From assembly GCA_963756525.1 (NCBI GenBank), contig CAVWNR010000009.1, forward strand, positions 868,001 to 932,000: a stretch of DNA of 64,000 bases, read 5' to 3'. This DNA comes from CAVWNR01 sp963756525. Lineage in GTDB: Bacteria > Actinomycetota > Actinomycetes > Mycobacteriales > Jatrophihabitantaceae. Position 1 is the first letter of the stretch; each line of letters starts with the position of its first letter. Position numbers and translations under genes: made by a program. Below, piece by piece: positions 33,336 through 42,218 of the stretch. The notes below the pieces were generated by a model. The model saw only the letters and a list, made by a program, of their open reading frames with translations. It was not told the origin of the DNA and did not search any database.

Positions 33336-33833
33336 TTACCGGAGCGGCCGGACCTGTCCGGACGGCCGACGATCGGCGAAGAAGCCCGCGAGCAGCGCCG
33401 AACACTCGTCCTCGCAGACGCCGCCGACGACCTCCGGACGGTGGTTGAGCCGCCGGTCGCGCACCACGTCCCACAAGGAACCGACCGCCCCCGCCTTCGG
33501 ATCCCAGGTGCCGAAGACCAGCCGGCCGACACGCGCCAGCACGGCCGCGCCGGCGCACATAGTGCACGGCTCGAGCGTGACGACCAGCGTGCAGCCGTCC
33601 AGGTGCCAGTTCTCCAGCGCCGCGCCGGCCCGACGCAGCGCGACGATCTCGGCGTGGGCCGTGGGGTCGAGCGCCGCCTCGCGCTCATTGTGCGCGGCGG
33701 CGAGCATTTCGCCCGACGGATCCAGAACCACTGCGCCCACGGGCACGTCACCGTTGCCGAGCGCCTCCCGGGCGACAGCGAGCGCGGCCTGCATCGCCGA
33801 GAAGTCACTGTGCGGCCCGTGGGGTGGCTTCAC
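33336..33833 (-). CDS. tadA: tRNA adenosine(34) deaminase
   Basis: The 165-residue deaminase has the zinc/catalytic motifs PTAHAEIVAL (His ligand and catalytic Glu) and EPCTMCAGAA (two Cys ligands). It converts A34 to inosine in tRNA-Arg(ACG). The GTG at 33833 overlaps the stop of the upstream partner gene; an ATG at 33794 is a possible shorter start. The setting next to tRNA-Ser and two deaminase-associated genes is typical of actinobacteria. Confidence 0.93.
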   Translation of the reverse strand: MKPPHGPHSDFSAMQAALAVAREALGNGDVPVGAVVLDPSGEMLAAAHNEREAALDPTAHAEIVALRRAGAALENWHLDGCTLVVTLEPCTMCAGAAVLARVGRLVFGTWDPKAGAVGSLWDVVRDRRLNHRPEVVGGVCEDECSALLAGFFADRRPSGQVRPLR

Positions 33834-34315
33834 GCCCGAACGGCCTCGAACGCCTCGACACAGCCGGCCCGTTCGCAGACCGCGAGCAGCACGTCGACCG
33901 GCAGGTTCCCCTCACGGACGCAGAGCTCCATGAGTTCTGTCGCGGACATGCCCAGGTCCTCGAGGAGCGCGGCGTCGCCGAACGGCGCGCTGTCATGGCG
34001 GACGGGCGTACCGCCGAGCAGATCGTCGTCCAGCTCGTCCTCCTCGATCTCCTCGAGCCCGTCGGCGACCAGTGCCGCCAGCGGGTAGGCGTCGGCCGCG
34101 TGCCCGTCGGAGAGGAACACCCGCACGTCGTCGCCGTCGACGCGCGCCAGCACGGCGTACTCGTCGTCCTGCTCGACCACGAGCAGTCGTACCTCACCCG
34201 GGACGTCGCGGGCCACGTCGGCGATGTCGTCGACGCTCTCACAGCCGTCCAGGTCGACCTCCGTCGCGTGCCACCAGCGGCCAGCGCGGGCCAGCACGGC
34301 AGCGAAGTAGCTCAT
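33830..34315 (-). CDS. tRNA adenosine deaminase-associated protein, copy 1
   Basis: The 161-residue acidic protein starts MSYFAAVLARAGRWWHATEV behind GAGGACGGG. It contains EVRLLVVEQDDEYAVLARVD and ends with an acidic helical part (EEDELDDDLLGG). It belongs to the family repeatedly found upstream of actinobacterial tadA (TIGR03941-type); no activity is known. It overlaps tadA by GTGA, so the two are co-translated. Confidence 0.82.
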   Translation of the reverse strand: MSYFAAVLARAGRWWHATEVDLDGCESVDDIADVARDVPGEVRLLVVEQDDEYAVLARVDGDDVRVFLSDGHAADAYPLAALVADGLEEIEEDELDDDLLGGTPVRHDSAPFGDAALLEDLGMSATELMELCVREGNLPVDVLLAVCERAGCVEAFEAVRA

Positions 34316-34355
34316 CCCGTCCTCGCTTAACTGCGCCAACAGTGGCGAGCGTTTC

Positions 34356-34835
34356 CTATACCCTGGCCGATTCGGTGGCCTGCGCGTACGGCTCGGCAAG
34401 CCCTATGCGTTCGATGATGGTCTCCAACATCTCGTCGGGGTAGGCGTCGAGGTCGTCGAGGACCTGCTCCATCTCGTCCTCGGGGAGGCCGAGGTCCGCG
34501 AAGAGATCGAGGTCGCCGATCGGCCACACCTCGTCGAGCTCGTCGTCGTCGGGGGGGTCCTCGCCGAGGCGGTCGAGCACCTGGGCGGCGAGCGGGTACT
34601 CGACGGAGGCGGTGAGGTCCGACAGCAGCAGCGAGATGTGCGCGCCCTCCAGCCGGGCGATCAGGAAGAACTCGTCCTCGACACTGGCCACCACGAACGG
34701 CCCGCCCTCCGGTGGCTGCGAGCGCAGCGCCGAGAGCAGCACGCCGAGATCGCCGCGCACGGCGGGCGGCAGCGGTTCGCACCGCCACTGCCCCGCGTCG
34801 CGGAACCCCGCGATCGCGAATCCGCCTTTGGTCAT
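34356..34835 (-). CDS. tRNA adenosine deaminase-associated protein, copy 2
   Basis: The 159-residue protein is a diverged paralogue of the next gene. GPFVVASVEDEFFLIARLEG aligns with VRLLVVEQDDEYAVLARVD, and ISLLLSDLTASVEYPLAAQV with VRVFLSDGHAADAYPLAALV. Both end in an acidic tail. ATG 34835 follows GGTGAGG. Function is unknown. Confidence 0.78.
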   Translation of the reverse strand: MTKGGFAIAGFRDAGQWRCEPLPPAVRGDLGVLLSALRSQPPEGGPFVVASVEDEFFLIARLEGAHISLLLSDLTASVEYPLAAQVLDRLGEDPPDDDELDEVWPIGDLDLFADLGLPEDEMEQVLDDLDAYPDEMLETIIERIGLAEPYAQATESARV

Positions 34836-34965
34836 GACCTCACCGTCCTGCGAGCAACCGTCGAACCGGTCTCGATCCTGACACGCCATGCGGGATGGTC
34901 ACTACCCCCGAATGAGCGAGCGATACCGTCGCGGCCATGAGCATCCCACTCGGCGCGACGACGGT

Positions 34966-35931
34966 ATGACCGCTTCGTTCGGACGGGTGGCCGTCCTCGG
35001 GCTCGGCCTGATCGGCGGCTCCCTGCTCCGCGCCGTCCGCCAGACCGGCCTGGATGTGATCGGCTACGACGTCGACACCCCGACGGCGGCCGCGGCGAGC
35101 GCCTCCGGGTTCCCGGTCACGGCCAGCGACGCCAGCGCGGTGCACGGCGCCGACCTGGTGATCCTCGCGATGCCCCTGCCGGAAGTGCCGGACGCGCTGC
35201 GGTCCCTGGCGCCGCACCTGGCTGCGGGAGCGGTGCTAACCGATGTCGGCACGCTCAAGGCGCCGGTGCTGGACGCGGTGCGCGAGATCATCCCAGCAGC
35301 CCGGTTCGTCGGCGGCCACCCGCTCGCCGGCACGGAGAACAGCGGCTGGGCCGCCGCCGACCCGCTGCTGTTCCGGGACGCGCCGTGGGCGCTCACCCTC
35401 GAACACGACACCGACCTGGACGCCTGGCTGGGCCTGGCCGAACTCACCTGCGACCTGGGCGCCAAGCCGGTGCCGGCCACCGCCGCGGACCAGGACGCCG
35501 CCGTCGCCCGCGTCATCGGCCTGCCGCACGTGCTCGCCGAGGTGCTGGCGCTCACCGGCCTCACCGGCGGACCGCTCGGCCTCAGCCTCGCCGCCGGCTC
35601 GTACACGTCCGGAGCCCGGGTCGCCCGCACCCGCCCCGACCTGGTGGCCACCTGGTGCGACGCCAACCCCTCCCTCGTCCCCGCTCTCGACGACGTGATC
35701 GGCCGGCTGGGCGACACCCGTGACAAGCTCGCCGCGTCGGGCTCGATCCTCGAGCTGGCCGTCGCTGGCCACGACGCGCTCGCCGACTGGGAACACCGGC
35801 ACTTCGAGCCGGTGGAGCTCCCCGCCGACCCGGGCGCGCTGCGCGTGCACGGCCGCAACGGGGGCTGGGTCACCGCGGTGCTGCGCGACGACGACGGCGT
35901 GCGGCTGCTCGGCATGCGGCCACTGCCATGA
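34966..35931 (+). CDS. tyrA: Prephenate dehydrogenase
   Basis: The 321-residue protein opens with the NAD-binding motif VAVLGLGLIGGSLLRAV. It contains VILAMPLPEVPDAL, VLTDVGTLKAPVLDAV and the catalytic-region GGHPLAGTENSGW. It oxidatively decarboxylates prephenate to 4-hydroxyphenylpyruvate in tyrosine synthesis. No ACT domain is seen at the C terminus. Divergent from the tadA-associated genes. Confidence 0.9.
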   Translation: MTASFGRVAVLGLGLIGGSLLRAVRQTGLDVIGYDVDTPTAAAASASGFPVTASDASAVHGADLVILAMPLPEVPDALRSLAPHLAAGAVLTDVGTLKAPVLDAVREIIPAARFVGGHPLAGTENSGWAAADPLLFRDAPWALTLEHDTDLDAWLGLAELTCDLGAKPVPATAADQDAAVARVIGLPHVLAEVLALTGLTGGPLGLSLAAGSYTSGARVARTRPDLVATWCDANPSLVPALDDVIGRLGDTRDKLAASGSILELAVAGHDALADWEHRHFEPVELPADPGALRVHGRNGGWVTAVLRDDDGVRLLGMRPLP

Positions 35932-35983
35932 CCACCCCACAAAAGCGCTTCGCTGACGCTCCACGTTTTCGCGGGGAGCCCGG

Positions 35984-36943
35984 ATGAAGACGGGTGCCCC
36001 GCTCGTCGAGGTCGTCCGGTCGGGGTTCGTCGAGAGCCTGCACAGCGGTCACCTGATCGTGCTGGACCCGGCGGGCGACGCCGTCCTCGAGCTCGGCGAC
36101 CCGCAGCAGCCGATCTTCCCCCGCTCGTCCAACAAGCCGTTGCAGGCGGTCGGGATGTGCCGGCTCGGCCTGGACGTGGCGCGAGATGAGCTGGCGCTGG
36201 CCACCGGGTCACACTCCGGGGAACCGGTGCACGTCGAGGTGGCGCAGCGGATGCTCCAGCGCGCCGGCCTCACCGAGGACGACCTGGGCTGCCCGCCGGA
36301 CTGGCCCATCGGCGAGGCAGCCAGTGAGGTCTGGATCGCCGGCGGCGGCGCAAGGACCCGCCTGCGGATGAACTGCTCCGGCAAGCACGCGGCGATGCTG
36401 CTGACTTGCCGTGCCAACGGATGGCCGCTGGAGAGCTACCTCTCACCCGACCATACGCTGCAGGTGGCCCTGCGCGACACCGTCGCCGACCTGGCCGGGC
36501 AGCCGGTCGCGGCAACCGGGGTGGACGGCTGCGGCGCGGCGGTCTTCGCGATCAGCGTGCGCGCCCTGGCCCGCGCGTTCGCACGACTGGCCACCGCCGC
36601 GGGCGGTCCCGAGCGGGCGGTCGCCGACGCCATGCGCAGCGAGCCGCACCTGGTCGGCGGCACCGGGCGCTCCGTGACCCGGCTGATGGCGGGCATCCGC
36701 GGACTGATCGCCAAGGACGGCGCGGAGGGCGTCTACGCGGCGGCGCTGCCGGACGGTACGGCCGTCGCAGTGAAAGTCGACGACGGCGCCCAGCGGGCGG
36801 CCGAGCGTGCCGTCGTCGCGGCGCTGCGGCAGTTCGGCGGCCACGCCGACGTGCTCGACGAACTGGCCGAGGCGCCTCTGACAGGCGGCGGGCGACCTGT
36901 CGGCTCGATCCGGGTAATCGGAGCGCTACCGTTTGCGCCATGA
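35984..36943 (+). CDS. Type II (thermolabile-type) asparaginase family protein
   Basis: The 319-residue protein matches the actinobacterial/rhizobial asparaginase II family, which is unrelated to the classic E. coli enzymes. Conserved segments are LVEVVRSGFVESLHSGHLIV, FPRSSNKPLQAVGM, ATGSHSGEPVHVE, RMNCSGKHAAML and GVDGCGAAVFAIS. It hydrolyses asparagine to aspartate and ammonia. Its stop overlaps the start of the APC permease (ATGA), suggesting coupled amino-acid uptake and breakdown. Confidence 0.88.
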   Translation: MKTGAPLVEVVRSGFVESLHSGHLIVLDPAGDAVLELGDPQQPIFPRSSNKPLQAVGMCRLGLDVARDELALATGSHSGEPVHVEVAQRMLQRAGLTEDDLGCPPDWPIGEAASEVWIAGGGARTRLRMNCSGKHAAMLLTCRANGWPLESYLSPDHTLQVALRDTVADLAGQPVAATGVDGCGAAVFAISVRALARAFARLATAAGGPERAVADAMRSEPHLVGGTGRSVTRLMAGIRGLIAKDGAEGVYAAALPDGTAVAVKVDDGAQRAAERAVVAALRQFGGHADVLDELAEAPLTGGGRPVGSIRVIGALPFAP

Positions 36944-39360
36944 GCGCGGATACGGCAAGCGCGCCGACCAGCGCCGCGGTCCCCACGAAGGTCGCCTCGC
37001 GCGCCGCCGCGATCGACGCCAGTATCGACATCCCGGAGCGGATCGGCTACCGGATCAAGCGGGCGCTGCTCGGCCGCCCTTTGGTGTCCGCCGAGCTGCA
37101 CGGCGAGAAGCTGTCGAAGAAGGCGGCGCTGGGCGTGCTCTCCAGCGACTGCATCTCCTCCTCGGCGTACGGCACCGAGGAAATGCTGGTCGCGCTGGTC
37201 GGGGTGTTCGGCCTGTCCGCATTCCACATCCTGATGCCGATGACCGCGGTCGTGATCGGCGTGCTGATCCTGATGACCCTCTCCTACCGAGAGGTCGTCA
37301 TGGTCTACACGAGGATCGGCGGCTCGTACGTGGTGGCGCGGGAGAATCTCGGTCCGCGGATTGCGCAGATCGCCGCGGTAGCGCTGATGATCGACTACAT
37401 CGTGACCGTCGCGGTGCAGTCGGCCGCGGGCACGGCGGCGATCACATCGGCGGTGTCGGGGCTGCGCGGCTACAGCCTGGAGATCACCATCGCGGTGGTG
37501 CTGATCCTGTGCTTCGGCAACCTGCGCGGCATCCGGGAGGCCGGCAAGGCGTTCGCCTTTCCGACGTACTTCTTCTTCTTCTCCATGGCCGCGGTGATCG
37601 TCGTCGGGGTGGTTCGCGAGATCGCCGGCGACCTGCCGCACTACGCGACGAATGTCGCCGGGCAATTCGCCGTCGAGAACAAGGGGCATGCGATCTTCTC
37701 CGGTATCGCGATCTTCTACCTGCTCAAGGCGTTCGCCAATGGTGGTTCCTCGCTGACCGGTCTGGAGGCCATCTCCGACGGGGTGAGCGCGTTCAAGGAC
37801 CCGACCGGCCCGAACGCCCGCAAGACGCTGTCCTACATGAGCCTGATGCTCGGCTTCCTCGTCGTCGGTGTGTCCTACCTGGCGATGGAGACGCACGCGA
37901 CGCCGTACACCAGCGGCTCCCCCACGGTGATCAGCCAGGTGGCGAAGGCAGCGTTCGGCACGCAGTGGTTCGGGCACGTCGGGTTCGTGATCGTGCAGAT
38001 CGCTACCGCGCTCATCCTCTTCACCGGCGCGAATACCCCGTTCACCGGCTTCCCGTTCCTGACCAGCTTCGTCGCCGGCGACTCCTTCCTGCCCCGGCAA
38101 CTGACCCGGCGCGGGCACCGGCTGGCATTCAGCAACGGCATCATCGTGCTCACCGTGCTCGCCCTGGCCCTGCTCATCGCCGTCGGCGCCAACGTCGACC
38201 GGCTGGTTCCGTTCTACGCAATCGGCGTGTTCACCGGGTTCACCATGGCCGGCTGGGGCATGGCCCGTTACCACTCCAAGCATCGCAAGGGCCACTGGCG
38301 GCACCGGTTGGCGATCAACCTCGCAGGCGGCACGGTGTCGGCCTGCGTGGTGCTGATCTTCGCGGTGGTGAAGTTCACCGAGGGCGCGTGGCTGGTGGTG
38401 ATCCTCTTCCCGATCGGCTGGTTCGGGCTGATCCGGCTCAACAGGCAGTACCGCGACGAGGCCCGCTCGCTTGACCTGGTCACCTGGGTCCGCCAGGACC
38501 AGGCCGAGGCCCCGCACTACCCCCGCCACGTCGTCCTGGTGCTGATCGACCGGCTCGACCTGGCGGTGCTGCGCGGCCTGCGCTACGCCGGCAGCGTGCG
38601 CCCGACCGAGATCCGCGCCGTGCACCTGATGATCGACAACGAGGTGGCAGCCGAGCTGCAGCGCGCCTGGATCGAGCGCGGTCTCGGCGACCGTTTCCCG
38701 CTCGAGATCGTGGAATGCCCCGACCGCCGCCTGGTCCGCGCGGCCGCCGAGCTCGCCCTGGGCACGGTGGTCACCGACCGCGCCGAGGTCACCGTGCTGC
38801 TTCCCCGCCGCACCTTCCCCCGGGTGTGGAACCGGCTGCTGCACGACCGCACTGCCGACCGCATCGCCGCCGCCGTCGGGCGCATCCCGCACGTGTCCGC
38901 GACGATCGTCCCGTTCGACACCACGCTGCCGCACGAAGCGGTCACGCGCATCGAGGCCCGCCAGCAACAGGTCGCCCAGGAGCCTGCGCTGCCGCCGACG
39001 ACGGTCCACACCGGACAGGACGACGACGAGGCGGGCGTCGCGGCCCATCATCCGGCGACGACCGGCGTCACGTCGATCGGCCAGGTCTCCTGGAAGCAGC
39101 GGGTTATCGTCGAAGGCCGAGTCAAGATCGTCCAGTCGGGCACGACTGCCGGGCGTTCACTCGAGGCTCAGATCTATGACGACACCGGCGGGATGCGGCT
39201 GCTCTTCTTCGGCCGTACCCGTATTCCGGGCATCGTTCCCGGTGCGGTCATTCGCGCTACCGGCACCGTCGGCGAGTACAAGGGACACCTGGCGCTGGCC
39301 AACCCCCGCTACGAGCTGCTCACCTCGCGGCAGGCACACGAGCCCACGCCCGCCGGCTGA
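36940..39360 (+). CDS. APC-family permease with a C-terminal OB-fold domain
   Basis: The 806-residue protein has a cytoplasmic N terminus, then SSDCISSSAYGTEEMLVALV, which opens an APC-superfamily transporter with about 12 transmembrane helices (to about residue 510). A soluble domain follows (VVLVLIDRLDLAVLRGLRYA), like the C-terminal part of related permeases. The last ~90 residues (TSIGQVSWKQRVIVEGRVKI...MRLLFFGRTRIPGIVPGAVI) look like an OB-fold. In related genomes an OB-fold protein is usually a separate gene near such permeases, so this may be a fusion. Confidence 0.85.
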   Translation: MSADTASAPTSAAVPTKVASRAAAIDASIDIPERIGYRIKRALLGRPLVSAELHGEKLSKKAALGVLSSDCISSSAYGTEEMLVALVGVFGLSAFHILMPMTAVVIGVLILMTLSYREVVMVYTRIGGSYVVARENLGPRIAQIAAVALMIDYIVTVAVQSAAGTAAITSAVSGLRGYSLEITIAVVLILCFGNLRGIREAGKAFAFPTYFFFFSMAAVIVVGVVREIAGDLPHYATNVAGQFAVENKGHAIFSGIAIFYLLKAFANGGSSLTGLEAISDGVSAFKDPTGPNARKTLSYMSLMLGFLVVGVSYLAMETHATPYTSGSPTVISQVAKAAFGTQWFGHVGFVIVQIATALILFTGANTPFTGFPFLTSFVAGDSFLPRQLTRRGHRLAFSNGIIVLTVLALALLIAVGANVDRLVPFYAIGVFTGFTMAGWGMARYHSKHRKGHWRHRLAINLAGGTVSACVVLIFAVVKFTEGAWLVVILFPIGWFGLIRLNRQYRDEARSLDLVTWVRQDQAEAPHYPRHVVLVLIDRLDLAVLRGLRYAGSVRPTEIRAVHLMIDNEVAAELQRAWIERGLGDRFPLEIVECPDRRLVRAAAELALGTVVTDRAEVTVLLPRRTFPRVWNRLLHDRTADRIAAAVGRIPHVSATIVPFDTTLPHEAVTRIEARQQQVAQEPALPPTTVHTGQDDDEAGVAAHHPATTGVTSIGQVSWKQRVIVEGRVKIVQSGTTAGRSLEAQIYDDTGGMRLLFFGRTRIPGIVPGAVIRATGTVGEYKGHLALANPRYELLTSRQAHEPTPAG

Positions 39361-39518
39361 GCCGGCTCAACGGACGGCGGCGAGCTGTTGGCCGGGCCTA
39401 CCTCCCCGCGTGCGACCAGCGGTTCGGAGGAAACCGTGAGCCCGCGCTTTGGAGGGCCCGGCGCTCGTCCCTTATGCTGGGCGGGTCCTCAACCGGGGCT
39501 AGCATGAAGCGGCTCGCC

Positions 39519-39591
39519 GCCCTCATCGTCTAGAGGCCCAGGACGCCGCCCTTTCAAGGCGGTAGCACGGGTTCGAATCCCGTTGGGGGCA
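39519..39591 (+). tRNA. tRNA-Glu(TTC)
   Basis: The 73-nt cloverleaf has acceptor GCCCTCA pairing with TGGGGGC (one G-T pair), T-arm GGGTTCGAATCCC and anticodon loop CTTTCAA (TTC). Confidence 0.95.
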
Positions 39592-39613
39592 CGCCGGCGC
39601 CCGCTAGGGCAAA

Positions 39614-39687
39614 GGCCCCGTAGCTCAGCTGGTTAGAGCGCCGCCCTGTCACGGCGGAGGTCGCCGGTTCAAGTCCGGTCGGGGTCG
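39614..39687 (+). tRNA. tRNA-Asp(GTC)
   Basis: The 74-nt cloverleaf has acceptor GGCCCCG pairing with CGGGGTC, D-arm TAGCTCAGCTGGTTAGAGC, and anticodon loop CTGTCAC (GTC). It is 22 nt after tRNA-Glu, so the two are probably co-transcribed. Confidence 0.95.
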
Positions 39688-39692
39688 CGGGA

Positions 39693-39729
39693 CGGAGGGC
39701 GGCTCACCTGCGCGGCGAGCCGCCCTCCG
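39693..39729. terminator. Bidirectional terminator hairpin between tRNA-Asp and the GH3 gene
   Basis: CGGAGGGCGGCTC and GAGCCGCCCTCCG form a perfect 13-bp stem with an 11-nt loop. It lies between the tRNA-Asp 3' end and the stop of the convergent glycosidase gene. Confidence 0.75.
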
Positions 39730-39734
39730 CGTCT

Positions 39735-42035
39735 CTACAGCGTGATGCTGTTGGTTGCAGTCGCGGTCGGCATGCTCTGCGACGCGGTCCCGGTCGAGAA
39801 CACGTACTGGCCGCTCTCGACGGTCATCGGCCCGGACGAGTCCACGTCACCGGGCACCACCGCGAGCGCGTTCCACGGCACCGTGACGCTCACGGTCGCC
39901 GACTGGCCGGCCCCGAGGTGCACCCGGGTGAAGCCCACGAGCCGCTTGGCCGGCACCAGCACCGCGCTGATCGGCTGCGAGACGAACACCGGCACCACCA
40001 GGTCACCGGCCATGCTGCCGGTGTTGGCAACGCTGACCCGCACCCGAAGCCCGCCGTTCGCATGCGACACGGCCGAGACGGTGGAGGTGTAGGTCGTGTA
40101 CGACAGCCCGAACCCGAACGGATAGGCCGGGTTGTAGACCGGGCCAGTGCCGTTGTAGGTGGTCGGCATCGTCTCGACCCGGTAGGTGTTGGGCTGGTCG
40201 TTCGACAGCGACGGCCACGAGACGGGCAGCCGCCCGGACGGGTTCACCTTGCCGTAGAGCACATCGGCCACGCCGTCGCCGCCCTCGGTGCCCGGCCGCC
40301 AGGCCATCAGCAGCCCGTCGGCTGCGTTCGCGGCGCCCAGCGCGTCCGGCCGGTCGTCGATCAGCACCACGACCACCGGTTTGCCGGTGGCCTTCAGCGC
40401 GGTAACCAGTGCCTGCTGGTCGGCAGGCAGCGTCGGGTCATGCTGGTCGTTGGGCCCCTCAGCGCCGGGACCGCGGCCGAGCACCACGACCGCGGCGTTC
40501 GCCGAGGCCATGTCGCTGACCGCGTCGGCCTGCGTCGCCGCATAGGTGACGTTCGCGCCGCCGGCGTTCTGCAGGCCCTTGAGCACGGTGACCGCCTTCT
40601 CCGGGCTGCCGTTCGGCACGCCCTGCCAGCCGACGCTCCAGCCGCCCAGCGTGTCGGCGATCGAGTCCGCGGTCGGCCCGGTGACGACGAGCTTCGCCGA
40701 CGGGGCGAACGGCAGCACGCTGTTCTGGTTGCGCAGCAGCACCGTCGACTCGGCCGCTGCCTGCCGGGCCAGTGGCAGATCAGCCTGCAGGATCCGGTTC
40801 GCCGTCGCCGCGTTCACGTACGGGTGGTCGAACAGGCCGAGCTTGAACTTCAGCAGCAGGATCCGCTCGGCGGCCTGGGCGACGCGCTTCTTGCTCACCA
40901 GGTGGTCGCGCACGGCGGCCAGCAGGTTGGTCACGAACGAGTCGGCGTTGTAGGGCTCCATCGTCTCGTCGATGCCGGCGTTCACCGCGTCCGCGATCGC
41001 GTGCTCGTAGTCGGGCGCGATGTGGTATGCCGTCGCGAGCGCGGCCACATCGCCCCAGTCGCTGATCACCACGCCGTCGAAGTGCAGCTGGTTGCGCAGC
41101 ACGTCGGTGAGCAGGTAGTGCGATGCCGTCGCCGGGATGCCGTTCACCGAACCGGAGTTGACCATGACCGACATCGCGCCGGCCTGCACCGCCGCGGCGT
41201 AGGAGGGCAGCTGGTCCTCCTGGAAGGTGCGCAGCGACATGTCGGTGGGGGTGCGGTCGAGCCCGCTCTCCGCCGCGCCGTAGCCGGCGAAGTGCTTGAC
41301 GGTCGCGGTGACGATGCCGGTGCTCTGCAGCCCGTTGACGGCCGCGGCGGCCATCGTGCCGTCGAGGATCGCGTCCTCACCGAAGGACTCGTAGTAGCGG
41401 CCCCACCGGGAGTTGGTGTCGACGTCGGCCACCGGCGCGAACGCCCAGCGGACGTTGGTGGCGGCCGCAGCCTTGCTCGCCGAGGTCTGCACCTGCTTCA
41501 CCAGCTTCGGGTCGAACGACGACCCGAGGCCGATCTGATGGGGGAACAGTGTGGTGTTGAGGATGTCGTTGTGGCCGTGCACCACGTCGGCGCCGTAGAT
41601 GATCGGGATGTGCAGCCGGGTGTTGTCGATCGAGTACTTCTCCAGCGCGTTGATCTGCTGGGCCCACGTCTGCGGGGTGTTCGGGTAGTAGCCCTCGCCC
41701 GGCACGTCGCCGCCGCCGGAGAGGATGGAGCCGGCCCCGTCGACCGCCAGCACCTGATGCTCGCAGGCGACGTTGATGGGACCAGGCGTGTAGCCACCGC
41801 AGTCCCCGTAGAGCTTGCCGACCTGGATCTGCACCATCTGACCGACCTGCTCCTGCAAGGTCATCCGGCCGACCAGGTCCTGAGCCCGGGCTTGGGGTGT
41901 GGCGTGGGCGTTGAGGTAGAGCGGGCCGGCGGCGTCGGCGCTCTCGGCGCTGACGAGTACTCCGCCGGCAACCACCACGACCGCCACGGCGGCGGTGATC
42001 GCGCGCCTGCGGTGGCGCTTCGGGACGAGGAGCAT
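39735..42035 (-). CDS. Secreted glycoside hydrolase family 3 protein (beta-glucosidase/xylosidase type)
   Basis: The 766-residue protein has a signal peptide (RRRAITAAVAVVVVAGGVLV, then SAESADA). The GH3 N-terminal barrel follows (VGRMTLQEQVGQMVQIQVG) with the nucleophile aspartate in GVVISDWGDVAAL. The second domain (STVLLRNQNSVLPF) and a C-terminal fibronectin-III-like domain (FGFGLSYTTYTSTV) are also present. It releases glucose or xylose from plant glycosides outside the cell. ATG 42035 follows GGAGG; the longer frame to 42170 is rejected. Confidence 0.92.
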   Translation of the reverse strand: MLLVPKRHRRRAITAAVAVVVVAGGVLVSAESADAAGPLYLNAHATPQARAQDLVGRMTLQEQVGQMVQIQVGKLYGDCGGYTPGPINVACEHQVLAVDGAGSILSGGGDVPGEGYYPNTPQTWAQQINALEKYSIDNTRLHIPIIYGADVVHGHNDILNTTLFPHQIGLGSSFDPKLVKQVQTSASKAAAATNVRWAFAPVADVDTNSRWGRYYESFGEDAILDGTMAAAAVNGLQSTGIVTATVKHFAGYGAAESGLDRTPTDMSLRTFQEDQLPSYAAAVQAGAMSVMVNSGSVNGIPATASHYLLTDVLRNQLHFDGVVISDWGDVAALATAYHIAPDYEHAIADAVNAGIDETMEPYNADSFVTNLLAAVRDHLVSKKRVAQAAERILLLKFKLGLFDHPYVNAATANRILQADLPLARQAAAESTVLLRNQNSVLPFAPSAKLVVTGPTADSIADTLGGWSVGWQGVPNGSPEKAVTVLKGLQNAGGANVTYAATQADAVSDMASANAAVVVLGRGPGAEGPNDQHDPTLPADQQALVTALKATGKPVVVVLIDDRPDALGAANAADGLLMAWRPGTEGGDGVADVLYGKVNPSGRLPVSWPSLSNDQPNTYRVETMPTTYNGTGPVYNPAYPFGFGLSYTTYTSTVSAVSHANGGLRVRVSVANTGSMAGDLVVPVFVSQPISAVLVPAKRLVGFTRVHLGAGQSATVSVTVPWNALAVVPGDVDSSGPMTVESGQYVFSTGTASQSMPTATATNSITL

Positions 42036-42124
42036 ACGGCCTCCGATCGGGCTCGGCCGGCGCCCGGATGACGCCGGACTGACTCCCCCGTGCGCTTTGT
42101 GAAGTTGCTCCGATCCGATTTGTT

Positions 42125-42130
42125 TGTCAA
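42125..42130 (-). promoter_or_regulatory. Possible -35 box (TTGACA) upstream of the GH3 gene
   Basis: An exact TTGACA on the minus strand lies about 90 nt before the GH3 start. The element 17 nt downstream (CAACTT) is a weak -10, so this is only a candidate promoter. Confidence 0.3.
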
Positions 42131-42218
42131 GACAGCAAATCCCGGGATTGCTGGCAGAGAGCGATCCCACGGCCTCGTCCGCCTCCCGCGCCCGGCCGCC
42201 GGCCTACCATCGCCCGCG

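Noticed and set aside
36733..39051. 772-codon minus-strand open frame
   Set aside because: It is antisense to the APC permease and asparaginase genes, is rich in Arg, Asp, His and Gly, and has no family motif; a high-GC shadow.
39918..42071. 717-codon plus-strand open frame
   Set aside because: It is antisense to the GH3 gene with typical shadow composition (long runs of Arg, Val and Gly).
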